Source: Chloroflexota bacterium (GTDB lineage: Bacteria > Chloroflexota > Limnocylindria > Limnocylindrales > CSP1-4). From it: a stretch of DNA of 6,126 nucleotides. The stretch is from the NCBI GenBank assembly GCA_013696945.1, contig JACCXQ010000302.1:1-6126 (forward strand), read 5' to 3'. A program made the translations under genes and the position numbers. Shown one piece after another: positions 1 to 5,410 of the stretch (its first letter is position 1; each line of letters starts with the position of its first letter). Below the pieces are notes generated by a model, which saw only the letters and a list, made by a program, of their open reading frames with translations, was not told the DNA's origin and searched no databases.

Positions 1-42
1 CACAACGGCGCGGTGATCTTCAAGCGCTACGACGGGGACTGA
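1..42 (+). CDS. C-terminal end of an unidentified protein (partial)
   Basis: Reading from base 1 in frame 1 gives 13 residues, HNGAVIFKRYDGD, followed by a TGA stop at 40-42. The gene begins outside the window. The peptide has no motif that I can assign to a family. It looks like a real protein end because the frame is open to the window edge and the following 600 bases are of quite different, repeat-rich composition. A short, imperfect hairpin (CCTC at 44-47 with GAGG at 52-55) follows directly after the stop but is too weak to call a terminator. The function is unknown. Confidence 0.4.
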   Translation, partial: HNGAVIFKRYDGD

Positions 43-127
43 GCCTCCTTCGAGGGCGGCACCGATCCGGTCCCGCCGTCGGGTCGGGCTCTTCGGTAGA
101 TCATGTCGGTCGGGCCCGACTCACGAC

Positions 128-253
128 CTTCGTTCCCCGCGTGCCTCGGGGATCTGCCGGCTCGCCGCGGCCACCTGCCCGACTGACGACGTCGTTCGTT
201 CCCGCGCGCCCTCGGGGATCTGCCGGCCCGCCGCGGCCACCTGGCCCACTGAC
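128..253. repeat. 66-bp tandem direct duplication
   Basis: Two copies lie at an exact offset of 66 bases: 128-187 and 194-253. By my base-by-base comparison they differ at ten of 60 positions. Most differences cluster in a short stretch (138-143 against 204-209). The 44-base core 144-187 / 210-253 differs at only three positions. Each copy contains CTCGGGGATCTGCCGG, a CCGCGGCCACCTG segment and an ACTGAC end. The period is a multiple of three, which keeps frames open through both copies, but the encoded peptides look like noise. The role is unknown; a local duplication by slippage or unequal exchange is the simplest reading. Confidence 0.85.
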
Positions 254-314
254 CTCCCGTGCTATGACACACCGGAGCACAGCACAGGTGGATAGCGGCC
301 GGATGAGGTCAGAC

Positions 315-418
315 TCGGGCACGAACGTCCCATCGGAGGGGCCCGAACGACTGGGGAGCGGTCGTAAAGCCGACGACCGGCCCTGAAGCCGGCCGGGGCG
401 CCTGTCTCCGCGCCGGCC
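315..418. other. Three consecutive GC-rich hairpins (possible structured RNA)
   Basis: Three inverted repeats follow each other. TCGGGC at 315-320 pairs with GCCCGA at 341-346. CGGTCGT at 359-365 pairs with ACGACCG at 373-379, with loop AAAGCCG. GGCCGG plus CGC within 391-401 pairs with GCGCCGGCC at 410-418 around a two-base bulge. None is followed by a T-run, so they are not classic intrinsic terminators. I could not match the arrangement to any riboswitch or small RNA class that I know. In DNA this rich in G and C, hairpins of this size also arise by chance, so this is only a candidate structured element. Confidence 0.3.
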
Positions 419-468
419 TAGGATCCGGGCTGCGCTGCACTCACCCATAGGACGGCACAGCGGCGGAG

Positions 469-504
469 CAAGCCGCGGATCAAGCCGCGGATCAAGCCGC
501 GGAT
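469..504. repeat. 12-bp tandem repeat, three perfect copies
   Basis: CAAGCCGCGGAT occurs three times head to tail at 469-480, 481-492 and 493-504, followed by a partial CAAG. Each unit centres on the palindrome CCGCGG. The copies are identical and have no spacers, so this is a microsatellite-like array or a cluster of binding sites rather than a CRISPR. It sits 165 to 200 bases beyond the pyrE stop codon. Confidence 0.9.
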
Positions 505-510
505 CAAGAC

Positions 511-543
511 AGATGGAGCCGAGATGGAGCCGAGATGGAGCCG
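511..543. repeat. 11-bp tandem repeat, three perfect copies
   Basis: AGATGGAGCCG is repeated at 511-521, 522-532 and 533-543 without interruption. It begins six bases after the 12-bp array, and the last copy runs into another CCGCGG at 541-546. An 11-bp period is close to one helical turn, so identical faces of the DNA would be presented. That could suit repeated protein contacts, but simple slippage explains it equally well. Confidence 0.9.
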
Positions 544-574
544 CGGCCGAACCGCCGACCGAGCGGCGGACCAA

Positions 575-613
575 GGCGCCCCCGCGGCCACACCGGGCCA
601 CCGCGGGAGCGCC
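575..613 (-). terminator. Long hairpin downstream of pyrE (candidate terminator)
   Basis: GGCGC (575-579) pairs with GCGCC (609-613), and CCCGCGG (581-587) pairs with CCGCGGG (601-607). This makes a 13-position stem with a single C/A mismatch (580/608) around a 13-base loop. It is the strongest hairpin that I found in the window and begins 55 bases past the pyrE stop in the direction of pyrE transcription. No T-run follows the stem on the minus strand, so it is not a textbook intrinsic terminator. It may act as a transcription end or as an mRNA 3' stabiliser for the pyrD-pyrE transcript. Confidence 0.45.
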
Positions 614-668
614 TCGGGCGCGAGCCTCCGGCTAGCCCCGCAGCCCCCATCCGGATCGGTCGCAGGGG

Positions 669-1241
669 TCAGTCGCCGAGGCCGAGCTCCGTGCGGGTGA
701 AGAGCGCGTCGAGACGGACCCCGGCGTCAGCGAAGCGCTCGGCGCCTCCGTCCTCACGATCGACCACGCAGAGCGCCCCGATGATCTCGGCGCCCGTCTC
801 CCGCAACGCGGCGAGCGCCGCCACGCCCGCGCCGCCCGTGGTCACCACGTCCTCCACGAGCACGACTCGGTCGCCGGTCGCGACGACGCCTTCGACCGCT
901 TTGCCCGTGCCGTAAGCCTTGGCGTCGGCGCGGACGAAGAGTGACGGGATGCCCGTGCGGAGCGAGAGTGCCGTCGCGAGTGGCACTGCGCCCAGTGCGG
1001 TACCGGCGATCCGCTGCGTGCCCGCGGGCAGTCGTTCGGCGAGGGCCGCCGCCAATCGTGCCAGGAGCCGTGGGTCGGTCGTCAGCCGGAACTTGTCGAT
1101 GTAGTAGTCGCTCACCGCGCCCGAGCGGAGCGTGAACCGACCACGCAGCACGGCGGCGGCGACAAGGTCGTCTGCGAGCTGTCGGCGCGCGTCCGTCGCT
1201 TGCGTGTCCGCCGCTGACGGGAGCGGCACCGCGTCCGTCAC
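669..1241 (-). CDS. pyrE: Orotate phosphoribosyltransferase
   Basis: The 190-residue product transfers orotate onto PRPP to give OMP and pyrophosphate, the fifth step of cytoplasmic UMP synthesis. The length is typical of the bacterial family. Visible signatures are FTLRSGAVSDYYIDKF (residues 36-51), the usual substrate-binding N-terminal block, and the PRPP-binding motif VVLVEDVVTTGG (126-137). The mobile catalytic loop reads VRADAKAYGTG (103-113): its second Lys is kept, but the positions that are Lys and His in the enterobacterial enzyme (RKEAKDHG) are Ala and Tyr. I chose the GTG start at 1241 because it overlaps the pyrD stop by four bases (GTGA), the mark of translational coupling, and gives the normal family length. 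The same frame stays open further upstream, but only as a shadow of pyrD. Identification is secure. Confidence 0.95.
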   Translation of the reverse strand: MTDAVPLPSAADTQATDARRQLADDLVAAAVLRGRFTLRSGAVSDYYIDKFRLTTDPRLLARLAAALAERLPAGTQRIAGTALGAVPLATALSLRTGIPSLFVRADAKAYGTGKAVEGVVATGDRVVLVEDVVTTGGAGVAALAALRETGAEIIGALCVVDREDGGAERFADAGVRLDALFTRTELGLGD

Positions 1242-2290
1242 CGTGTCGCGCTGCCGGCGAGCTCCCGCCATGCGTCGACCGGCTCGGCCGGGTCGGTGGC
1301 AAGAGGCGGGCCGATCTCCACCGCGCGACGCGGTACCTCGTACCGCGAGACACGATCGATGAGCCGGCGGATGCGCAACCCCTCGAGCGGCCCGAGCGCG
1401 TAGAGCGGCATCGGCCGGAGCCACACCGCGCTGCCAAGGCTGACCGCGTCAGCGCCAGCCCAGAAGAACTCCCGACAGTCGTCGAAATCGCGGATGCCGG
1501 CCGTCGCGATGATGGGCAGCCGGATGCCGGCATCGCGCAGCTCGGCCACTACGCGCAGGCCGATCGGCTTGATCGCACGGCCGGAAAGACTTCCGTAGCG
1601 GTTCCGAAGCAGCGGCTCACCGGTCCGCGGGTCAAGCCGCAGTGCCTTGACCGAGTTGATGGCGGTCAGAGCCGCCACGCCGTGCCGTTCGGCCATCCGG
1701 GCGTGCTCGATGTAGTCCTCGTCGGGTGAGAGCTTCAGGATGACCGGGTGACGGCTGACGGGCACCGCGCGCCGCAGCACCTCCTCGAGGATCGCCTCGA
1801 ACGAGAAGTCGACGTTGTGGCATGACACGTTGAACTCGATCGCGGCGATCGCGCCGGGGACAGCGCGACGGTTGACCGTCTCGACCAGGGACCCGAACTC
1901 GTCGGCCGAGAAGCCACCCACGCTGATGATCCGATTGAGATGCGACGTCCGCAGGAAGTACTCGTCGAAGTAGCGATCGATGCCGATGTTCGACCAGCCG
2001 AATGCGTTGATCCATCCACTGTCGACCCGGCGCACGGCACCCGCATACAGGCGGAGCATCTGCGGGAGCTCGCGCAGCCGCCAGTCCTCGCGCAGCGAGA
2101 AGTGACCCTCGCGAGGTTCGCCCGTCAGCGTCCGCGTGACGACCGCACCGAAGCGCTCCAGCGGCACCCACTGGGCGATGGGGCTCAGGCCATACAGGAT
2201 GAGCCGACGCTTCGACGCGCCGTAGCCCAACAGGCTGGCCGACGTCAGTAGCCGGTTCCGCAGCCGGATCCCGTTCAGCTCGACGGTCAT
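1238..2290 (-). CDS. pyrD: Dihydroorotate dehydrogenase, class 1-like
   Basis: This 350-residue flavoprotein TIM barrel should oxidise dihydroorotate to orotate using FMN, the step just before PyrE, which follows in the same operon. Motifs in order: FGAVVTRTLTGEPREG (48-62), NAFGWSNIGID (95-105), EFNVSCHN (152-159) with the catalytic-base Cys157 flanked by Asn154 and Asn159, ILKLSPDED with Lys186, INSV (211-214), GSLSGRAIKPIGLR (233-246), and the phosphate-binding stretch IATAGIRDFDDC to AGADAVSLGS (261-287). The soluble Cys-type active site places it in class 1 rather than the membrane class 2. Oddities are Arg53 where class 1 enzymes usually have Lys (VTKS/T), and a longer insertion after GYG (24) than in typical members. 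No pyrK is visible nearby, so the electron acceptor is unclear. A related dehydrogenase on another substrate is possible, but the pyrE linkage argues for pyrD. Confidence 0.85.
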   Translation of the reverse strand: MTVELNGIRLRNRLLTSASLLGYGASKRRLILYGLSPIAQWVPLERFGAVVTRTLTGEPREGHFSLREDWRLRELPQMLRLYAGAVRRVDSGWINAFGWSNIGIDRYFDEYFLRTSHLNRIISVGGFSADEFGSLVETVNRRAVPGAIAAIEFNVSCHNVDFSFEAILEEVLRRAVPVSRHPVILKLSPDEDYIEHARMAERHGVAALTAINSVKALRLDPRTGEPLLRNRYGSLSGRAIKPIGLRVVAELRDAGIRLPIIATAGIRDFDDCREFFWAGADAVSLGSAVWLRPMPLYALGPLEGLRIRRLIDRVSRYEVPRRAVEIGPPLATDPAEPVDAWRELAGSATR

Positions 2291-2304
2291 GTCGGACCGA
2301 CCGT
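2283..2304 (-). promoter_or_regulatory. Hairpin enclosing the pyrD start codon
   Basis: On the minus strand ACGGTC (2304-2299) can pair with GACCGT (2288-2283), a perfect 6-bp stem with a 10-base loop. The ATG start of pyrD (2290-2288) lies at the loop-stem junction, so pairing would partly hide it. No clear Shine-Dalgarno sequence precedes this start. Effects on translation are inference; a 6-bp repeat in such GC-rich DNA may be chance. Confidence 0.2.
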
Positions 2305-2330
2305 ATCAGAAGGCACCAGCCAGGCACCTA

Positions 2331-2854
2331 TCAGCGGACGAAGGCCTCGTCCCACCGCGCCTCCACCATCGCCACGGTCTCGTCCACGTCGAGCAGGGTG
2401 CTATCGACCCACAGCCCCGAGCCCTCGAGCGCCGCCGACATCGGTTCGGCAAGGTAAGCCCATCGCTCCGCGACCTGCTTGTCACGTGCCGCATCCCGTC
2501 GCAGGGTCGCCTCGAGGGTCGGCGCCAGGACGATGAGGCGGACCGGCCGCGGCAGCCTCTCGAAGTAGCGCTCGAGGATCGTGCGATCGGCAAGGACGTC
2601 ATCGATGACCGGCAGGATGCCGTGCTCCGAGAACGAGATCGCGAGCAGAAGGACGTGCTCACGGGTAAGCCGGAGTCGCCACCAGTCCTCGGCCGGTGAA
2701 TCGCGTCGGAAGACGATGCCGCGAAGTCGTAGATGAGGTCGACATCGAGGTGGGCGCCGAGCGCTGCCCGACCGGCCAGCGCTCGGGCGACGGTCGACTT
2801 CCCCGCGCCGGGGATGCCCGTGACGATCACCGAGCCCTGAGTCTCGCCAGCCAT
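2331..2854 (-). pseudogene. P-loop AAA-type nucleotide kinase-like protein, frameshifted
   Basis: Two overlapping frames each carry part of one protein. From the ATG at 2854 the first 44 residues contain a Walker A motif, VIVTGIPGAGKST (9-21), and HLDVDLIYDF, the acidic substrate region of small P-loop kinases. After about 2720 this frame turns to noise, and the family sequence continues in another frame: GIVFRRDSPAEDWW, then LPVIDDVLADR, LIVLAPTLEATLRRDAARDK with a lid-type Arg cluster, VAERW and GLWVDSTLLDVDETV, ending at TGA 2331. Restoring one base near 2720-2722 would give a continuous 174-residue protein, the size of this group of ATP-dependent small-molecule kinases. It lies 40 bp before pyrD and is probably the first gene of that operon. 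It is either a recent inactivation or a one-base assembly error. The substrate is unknown. Confidence 0.75.
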
Positions 2855-2905
2855 CCGGTAAGCGTAGTCCGGCCATCTCCGAAGGCATGTCACAGTCACA
2901 CTCCG
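2855..2905. promoter_or_regulatory. Divergent intergenic spacer, presumed promoter region
   Basis: These 51 bases separate the ATG of the kinase-like gene (minus) from the ATG of the MpaB-like oxygenase (plus), so promoters for both directions should lie here or inside the neighbouring genes. I could not pick out convincing -35 and -10 hexamers or a Shine-Dalgarno sequence for either start. The call rests on gene arrangement alone. Confidence 0.3.
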
Positions 2906-3769
2906 ATGCCCGCTTGCGTGCCGACCGACCCGAGGGAGAGAGCCGATCCCCTCCTGGGCTTCTACGGCCCCGGCAGCGCCATGTGGCGGATCAACCGCGA
3001 GGCGGTGCTGCTCGGTGCCGGACCCGCCGCCCTGCTCCTCCAGATCGCACACCCTCACGTCGCCGAGGGGGTCGCCCACCACTCCGCGTTCGAGGCCGAC
3101 CCGTTCCGCAGGCTGGAGGCGACGATCCGGACCTCGATGGACCTCGTCTTCGGCGATGGTCAGCGAGCGGAGCGAGCCGTCAAGCGGCTCAACGGCGTCC
3201 ACGCCGGCGTCCGTGGCGACGCCCATGACCCCCTGGCGAGATCCGTGGCCGGCCCGTCGTACCGTGCGATGGACCCCGAGCTGCTTCTGTGGGTCCAGGC
3301 GACCCTCATCGTCACGAGCGTCGACGCCTACCAACGCTGGGTGCGGCCACTGAGCGCCGCCGACCGCGATCGTTTCTGGGCCGAGGCGCGCGACGTGGGC
3401 GTCCGGGTCGGCATCCCGCTCGATCGCAGCCCGCGCGACTGGCCGACCCTGATGGCCTACTGGGACCGGATGCTGTCGCCCGATGGCCCGATCCAGGTCA
3501 CCCCGACCGCGTGCCGGCTGGCCCCGCTCATCGTCCGGCCGCCGATCCCGCTCGTTCCGGGCTCGCTGGTCGACCTCGCCGCGCTGCCCGGGATGGCGCT
3601 CCTGCCGCCGCGGATCCGCTCCGCCTATGGGATCGGATGGGGGCCGTGGCGGGAAAGGGCGGCAGCCGCCATGTCGCTGGGGCTGCGGCTGTGGGTCCGC
3701 TCGATGCCGAGTGCGTGGCGCGCGATGCCACAGGCGCGATCGGCCGAGCGCCGGGTGCGCCGGGCGTAG
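2906..3769 (+). CDS. MpaB/DUF2236 family oxygenase-like protein
   Basis: The 287-residue product matches the MpaB / rubber-oxygenase (DUF2236) fold, an all-helical haem-binding family that includes fungal MpaB, which cleaves the farnesyl chain of a mycophenolic acid intermediate, and latex-clearing protein Lcp. Family-like blocks are GPGSAMWRINREAVLLGAG (21-39), ALLLQIAHPHVAEGVAHHS (42-60), FEADPFRRLEATI (62-74), NGVHAGVRG (96-104), ELLLWVQATLIVTSVDAYQR (125-144) and LMAYWDRML (182-190). The His residues in HPHVAEGVAHH are natural candidates for haem contact. There is no signal peptide. I chose the ATG at 2906 because it gives a normal N-terminus 15 residues before the conserved LLGFYGPGS; GTG at 2915 is an alternative, and neither has a clear ribosome site. 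The substrate cannot be told from sequence. fabF follows 31 bp downstream and is probably co-transcribed. Confidence 0.85.
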   Translation: MPACVPTDPRERADPLLGFYGPGSAMWRINREAVLLGAGPAALLLQIAHPHVAEGVAHHSAFEADPFRRLEATIRTSMDLVFGDGQRAERAVKRLNGVHAGVRGDAHDPLARSVAGPSYRAMDPELLLWVQATLIVTSVDAYQRWVRPLSAADRDRFWAEARDVGVRVGIPLDRSPRDWPTLMAYWDRMLSPDGPIQVTPTACRLAPLIVRPPIPLVPGSLVDLAALPGMALLPPRIRSAYGIGWGPWRERAAAAMSLGLRLWVRSMPSAWRAMPQARSAERRVRRA

Positions 3770-3785
3770 AATCCGCGGACACGCC

Positions 3786-3791
3786 GAGGAG
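3786..3791 (+). promoter_or_regulatory. Ribosome binding site of fabF
   Basis: GAGGAG lies nine bases before the TTG at 3801. It is the clearest Shine-Dalgarno sequence in the window, and it decides the fabF start, because the frame is open upstream through the whole end of the oxygenase gene and offers no well-placed ATG. Confidence 0.7.
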
Positions 3792-3800
3792 TCGACCCAG

Positions 3801-5069
3801 TTGCCTGGACAGGATCTTTCGCGCCGCGCCGTCGTCACGGGGCTCGGTGCCGTCACGCCCATCGGGAACGACCATCCGACCTTCTGGCGGAACCTCGTGG
3901 CCGGCGTCAGCGGAGCAGGACCGATCACATCGTTCGACGCGACCGGTTGGGACGTTCGCATCGCGGCCGAGGTCAAGGACTTCGACCCGACGACCGTCAT
4001 GGACCGGAAGATGGCTCGCCGGATGAGCCGTTTCATCCATTTCGGGATGGGCGCCGGCAAAGAGGCCGTGGCCGACAGTGGCCTGGACTTCAGCGACTGG
4101 AGCCCGGAGCGCAGGGATCGTGCATCGGTCGCGCTCAACACCAGCGGCGGAGGGCAGGAGCAGGTCATCCAGGGCACGCATGTGCTCGAGACGCGCGGCT
4201 TCGGGCAGGTCAGCCCGTTCGCCATCCCCGCCCTGTCGGGCTCGATGGCGGCCTGTCTGCTCTCGATGGAGTACGGGCTCACCGGTCCGGTCATCACCCA
4301 GGTCGCCGCGTGCGCCAGCTCGATCATCTGCTTCGGTGACGCGCTGCGCATGATCCGGGATGGTGAGGCGGATGTGGTGCTGGCAGGCGGCACCGAGGCG
4401 CCGCTGGTCCCGGTCGGGTTCGCGGCTCTGTCCAACATGGGAGCCCTCTCCCGCCGCAATGACGCACCGGAGAAGGCGTCTCGTCCGTTCGACAGGGATC
4501 GCGACGGGTTCCTGTACGGGGAGGGCGCCGGTGTCGTCGTCGTCGAGAGTGCGCAGCACGCGCTCGATCGCGGCGCGACGATCCAGTGCGAGGTGCTCGG
4601 CGCAGCTATGACCGCCGATGCGTTCCACATCTCGGCACCGGAGCCCACCGGACGCGGCGCGCGGATGGCGATGACGAAAGCGATGCAGGACGCAGGGATC
4701 GCCCCGGACGAGCTGGACTACGTCGTCGCGCACGGCACGTCGACGCCGCTCAACGACGTGACCGAGACACGCGCCATCAAGGCAGCGCTCGGCGCACATG
4801 CGCATCGCGTCGCCATCAGCTCCCCGAAATCGATGATCGGGCATCTCCTGGGCGCGGCAGGTGTGATGAGCGCGCTGGCCGCCGTCGGCGCCATCCGCGA
4901 GGGCATGATCCCGCCGACCATCAACCTCGAACACCCCGACCTCCCGGAGTGCGACCTCGACTACGTGCCGAACGTCGCCCGCCAGGCCCGAGTCGACACA
5001 GCGATGATCAACGGCTTCGGATTCGGCGGCCAGAACGCGGTCGCCATCTTCCGCCGCTTCGAGGCCTGA
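3801..5069 (+). CDS. fabF: Beta-ketoacyl-ACP synthase II (KAS II)
   Basis: This 422-residue cytosolic condensing enzyme joins malonyl-ACP to a growing acyl chain in type II fatty acid synthesis. The N-terminal RRAVVTGLGAVTPIGND (8-24) is the family opening. The Cys-His-His triad is Cys171 in QVAACASSI, His311 in VAHGTSTPLND and His348 in SPKSMIGHLLGAAG, with the conserved Lys343. Other blocks are GTEAPLVPVGFAALSNMGALS (197-217), RPFDRDRDGFLYGEGAG (228-244) and the C-terminal NGFGFGGQNA (404-413). The length is normal, about ten residues longer than E. coli FabF. Departures from the commonest consensus are VAACASS where most have TACASG or TACAAG, and GGQN in place of GGTN. The TTG start is supported by GAGGAG. 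Acyl carrier protein and the other fab genes are not in the window. The intact triad indicates a condensing enzyme rather than a chain-length-factor paralogue. Confidence 0.95.
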   Translation: MPGQDLSRRAVVTGLGAVTPIGNDHPTFWRNLVAGVSGAGPITSFDATGWDVRIAAEVKDFDPTTVMDRKMARRMSRFIHFGMGAGKEAVADSGLDFSDWSPERRDRASVALNTSGGGQEQVIQGTHVLETRGFGQVSPFAIPALSGSMAACLLSMEYGLTGPVITQVAACASSIICFGDALRMIRDGEADVVLAGGTEAPLVPVGFAALSNMGALSRRNDAPEKASRPFDRDRDGFLYGEGAGVVVVESAQHALDRGATIQCEVLGAAMTADAFHISAPEPTGRGARMAMTKAMQDAGIAPDELDYVVAHGTSTPLNDVTETRAIKAALGAHAHRVAISSPKSMIGHLLGAAGVMSALAAVGAIREGMIPPTINLEHPDLPECDLDYVPNVARQARVDTAMINGFGFGGQNAVAIFRRFEA

Positions 5070-5092
5070 CCTCCGCATCTCCTCCACGCCCC

Positions 5093-5410
5093 GTTCACGA
5101 CCTGCTCACATCTCCGCGCCATAACGCCATCCGGCACACGCCTCCGGGCGGCACGGTCAGCGTCGTCGCGAGGGGACTGGACGATGTCCTCCTGGTCGAG
5201 GTCCGTGACACCGGCACCGGGATCCCGGCCGAGCTCCTGCCACGCGTCTTCGAGCGATTCGTGAAGGGCGAGGGTGCCACCGGCACCGGGCTCGGGCTGG
5301 CCATCGCCAGGGATCTGATCGAGGCCCATGGCGGCACGATCGCGGCCGACAGCCGGCCGGGGACAGGGACCGTCATCGGCTTCCGGCTCCCCCTCCGTCC
5401 GCGAGGCTGA
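5093..5410 (+). pseudogene. Histidine kinase ATPase domain remnant, 5'-truncated
   Basis: The frame ending at TGA 5408-5410 encodes the C-terminal catalytic domain of a sensor histidine kinase. Its N box is HNAIRHTPPGG (from 5120), the G1 box VEVRDTGTGIPAELLPRVFERF, and the G2 box GTGLGLAIARDLIEAHGGTI, ending in PGTGTVIGFRLPL. Everything upstream that a kinase needs is missing: no sensor, no membrane segment, no HisKA helix with the phosphorylated His. fabF ends only 24 bases before the homology begins. No ATG, GTG or TTG occurs in frame between the fabF stop and the N box. Just before the N box the sequence reads LLTSPRHNAIRH where families have LLxNAIRH, as if 12 bases had been inserted. 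I read it as the leftover 3' end of a lost kinase gene. A response regulator partner is absent from the window. Confidence 0.75.

Larger units (their letters stand above)
43..668. other. Repeat-rich intergenic region without a convincing gene
   Basis: This 626-bp stretch lies between the end of an upstream plus-strand gene and the stop of pyrE on the minus strand, so it is the 3' side of both. Open frames cross it on both strands (for example 601 to 101 on the minus strand). Their translations are low-complexity Arg/Pro/Gly/Ala sequence, made repetitive by the tandem repeats, with no recognisable domain. It contains a 12-bp perfect palindrome (GTCGGGCCCGAC, 109-120), a 66-bp tandem duplication, 12-bp and 11-bp triplicated arrays and several GC-rich hairpins, listed separately. 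CCGCGG occurs eight times between 165 and 606. I recognise no tRNA, riboswitch or known small RNA in it. Confidence 0.6.

Noticed and set aside
43..57. Small hairpin after the first stop codon as a terminator
   Set aside because: Only four uninterrupted pairs and no T-run.
109..120. Perfect 12-bp palindrome GTCGGGCCCGAC as an operator
   Set aside because: It has no promoter or gene start beside it, and palindromes of this kind are easily produced in such GC-rich DNA; it is noted only in the region description.
141..386. An 81-codon plus-strand open frame starting in the 66-bp repeat
   Set aside because: It is kept open by the repeat period and high G+C, and the Arg/Pro/Ser-rich product has no family features.
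280..420. Possible riboswitch or T-box leader
   Set aside because: No cobalamin, TPP, SAM, glycine or T-box consensus elements could be found, and no gene starts directly downstream on the plus strand.
469..543. Short perfect repeats as a possible CRISPR array
   Set aside because: Units of 12 and 11 bp are contiguous and lack spacers; no cas genes are nearby.
101..601. A 166-codon minus-strand open frame with internal peptide repeats (GGRG-PADPRG, DPRL)
   Set aside because: The peptide repeats merely mirror the 66-bp and 12-bp DNA repeats. Composition is low-complexity, there is no ribosome site, and no domain is recognisable.
754..1533. A 259-codon minus-strand frame spanning the pyrD-pyrE junction
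   Set aside because: It overlaps both genes in a wrong frame and its product is Arg/Ser-rich noise.
2306..4648. A 780-codon minus-strand open frame opposite the oxygenase and fabF genes
   Set aside because: Most of it is antisense to two well-identified genes and is low-complexity. Only its last part, from 2854 on, contains real sequence (the Walker A segment of the frameshifted kinase).
3528..5087. A 519-codon minus-strand open frame covering fabF
   Set aside because: It is exactly antisense to fabF with its complete catalytic motifs; a shadow frame of GC-rich coding DNA.
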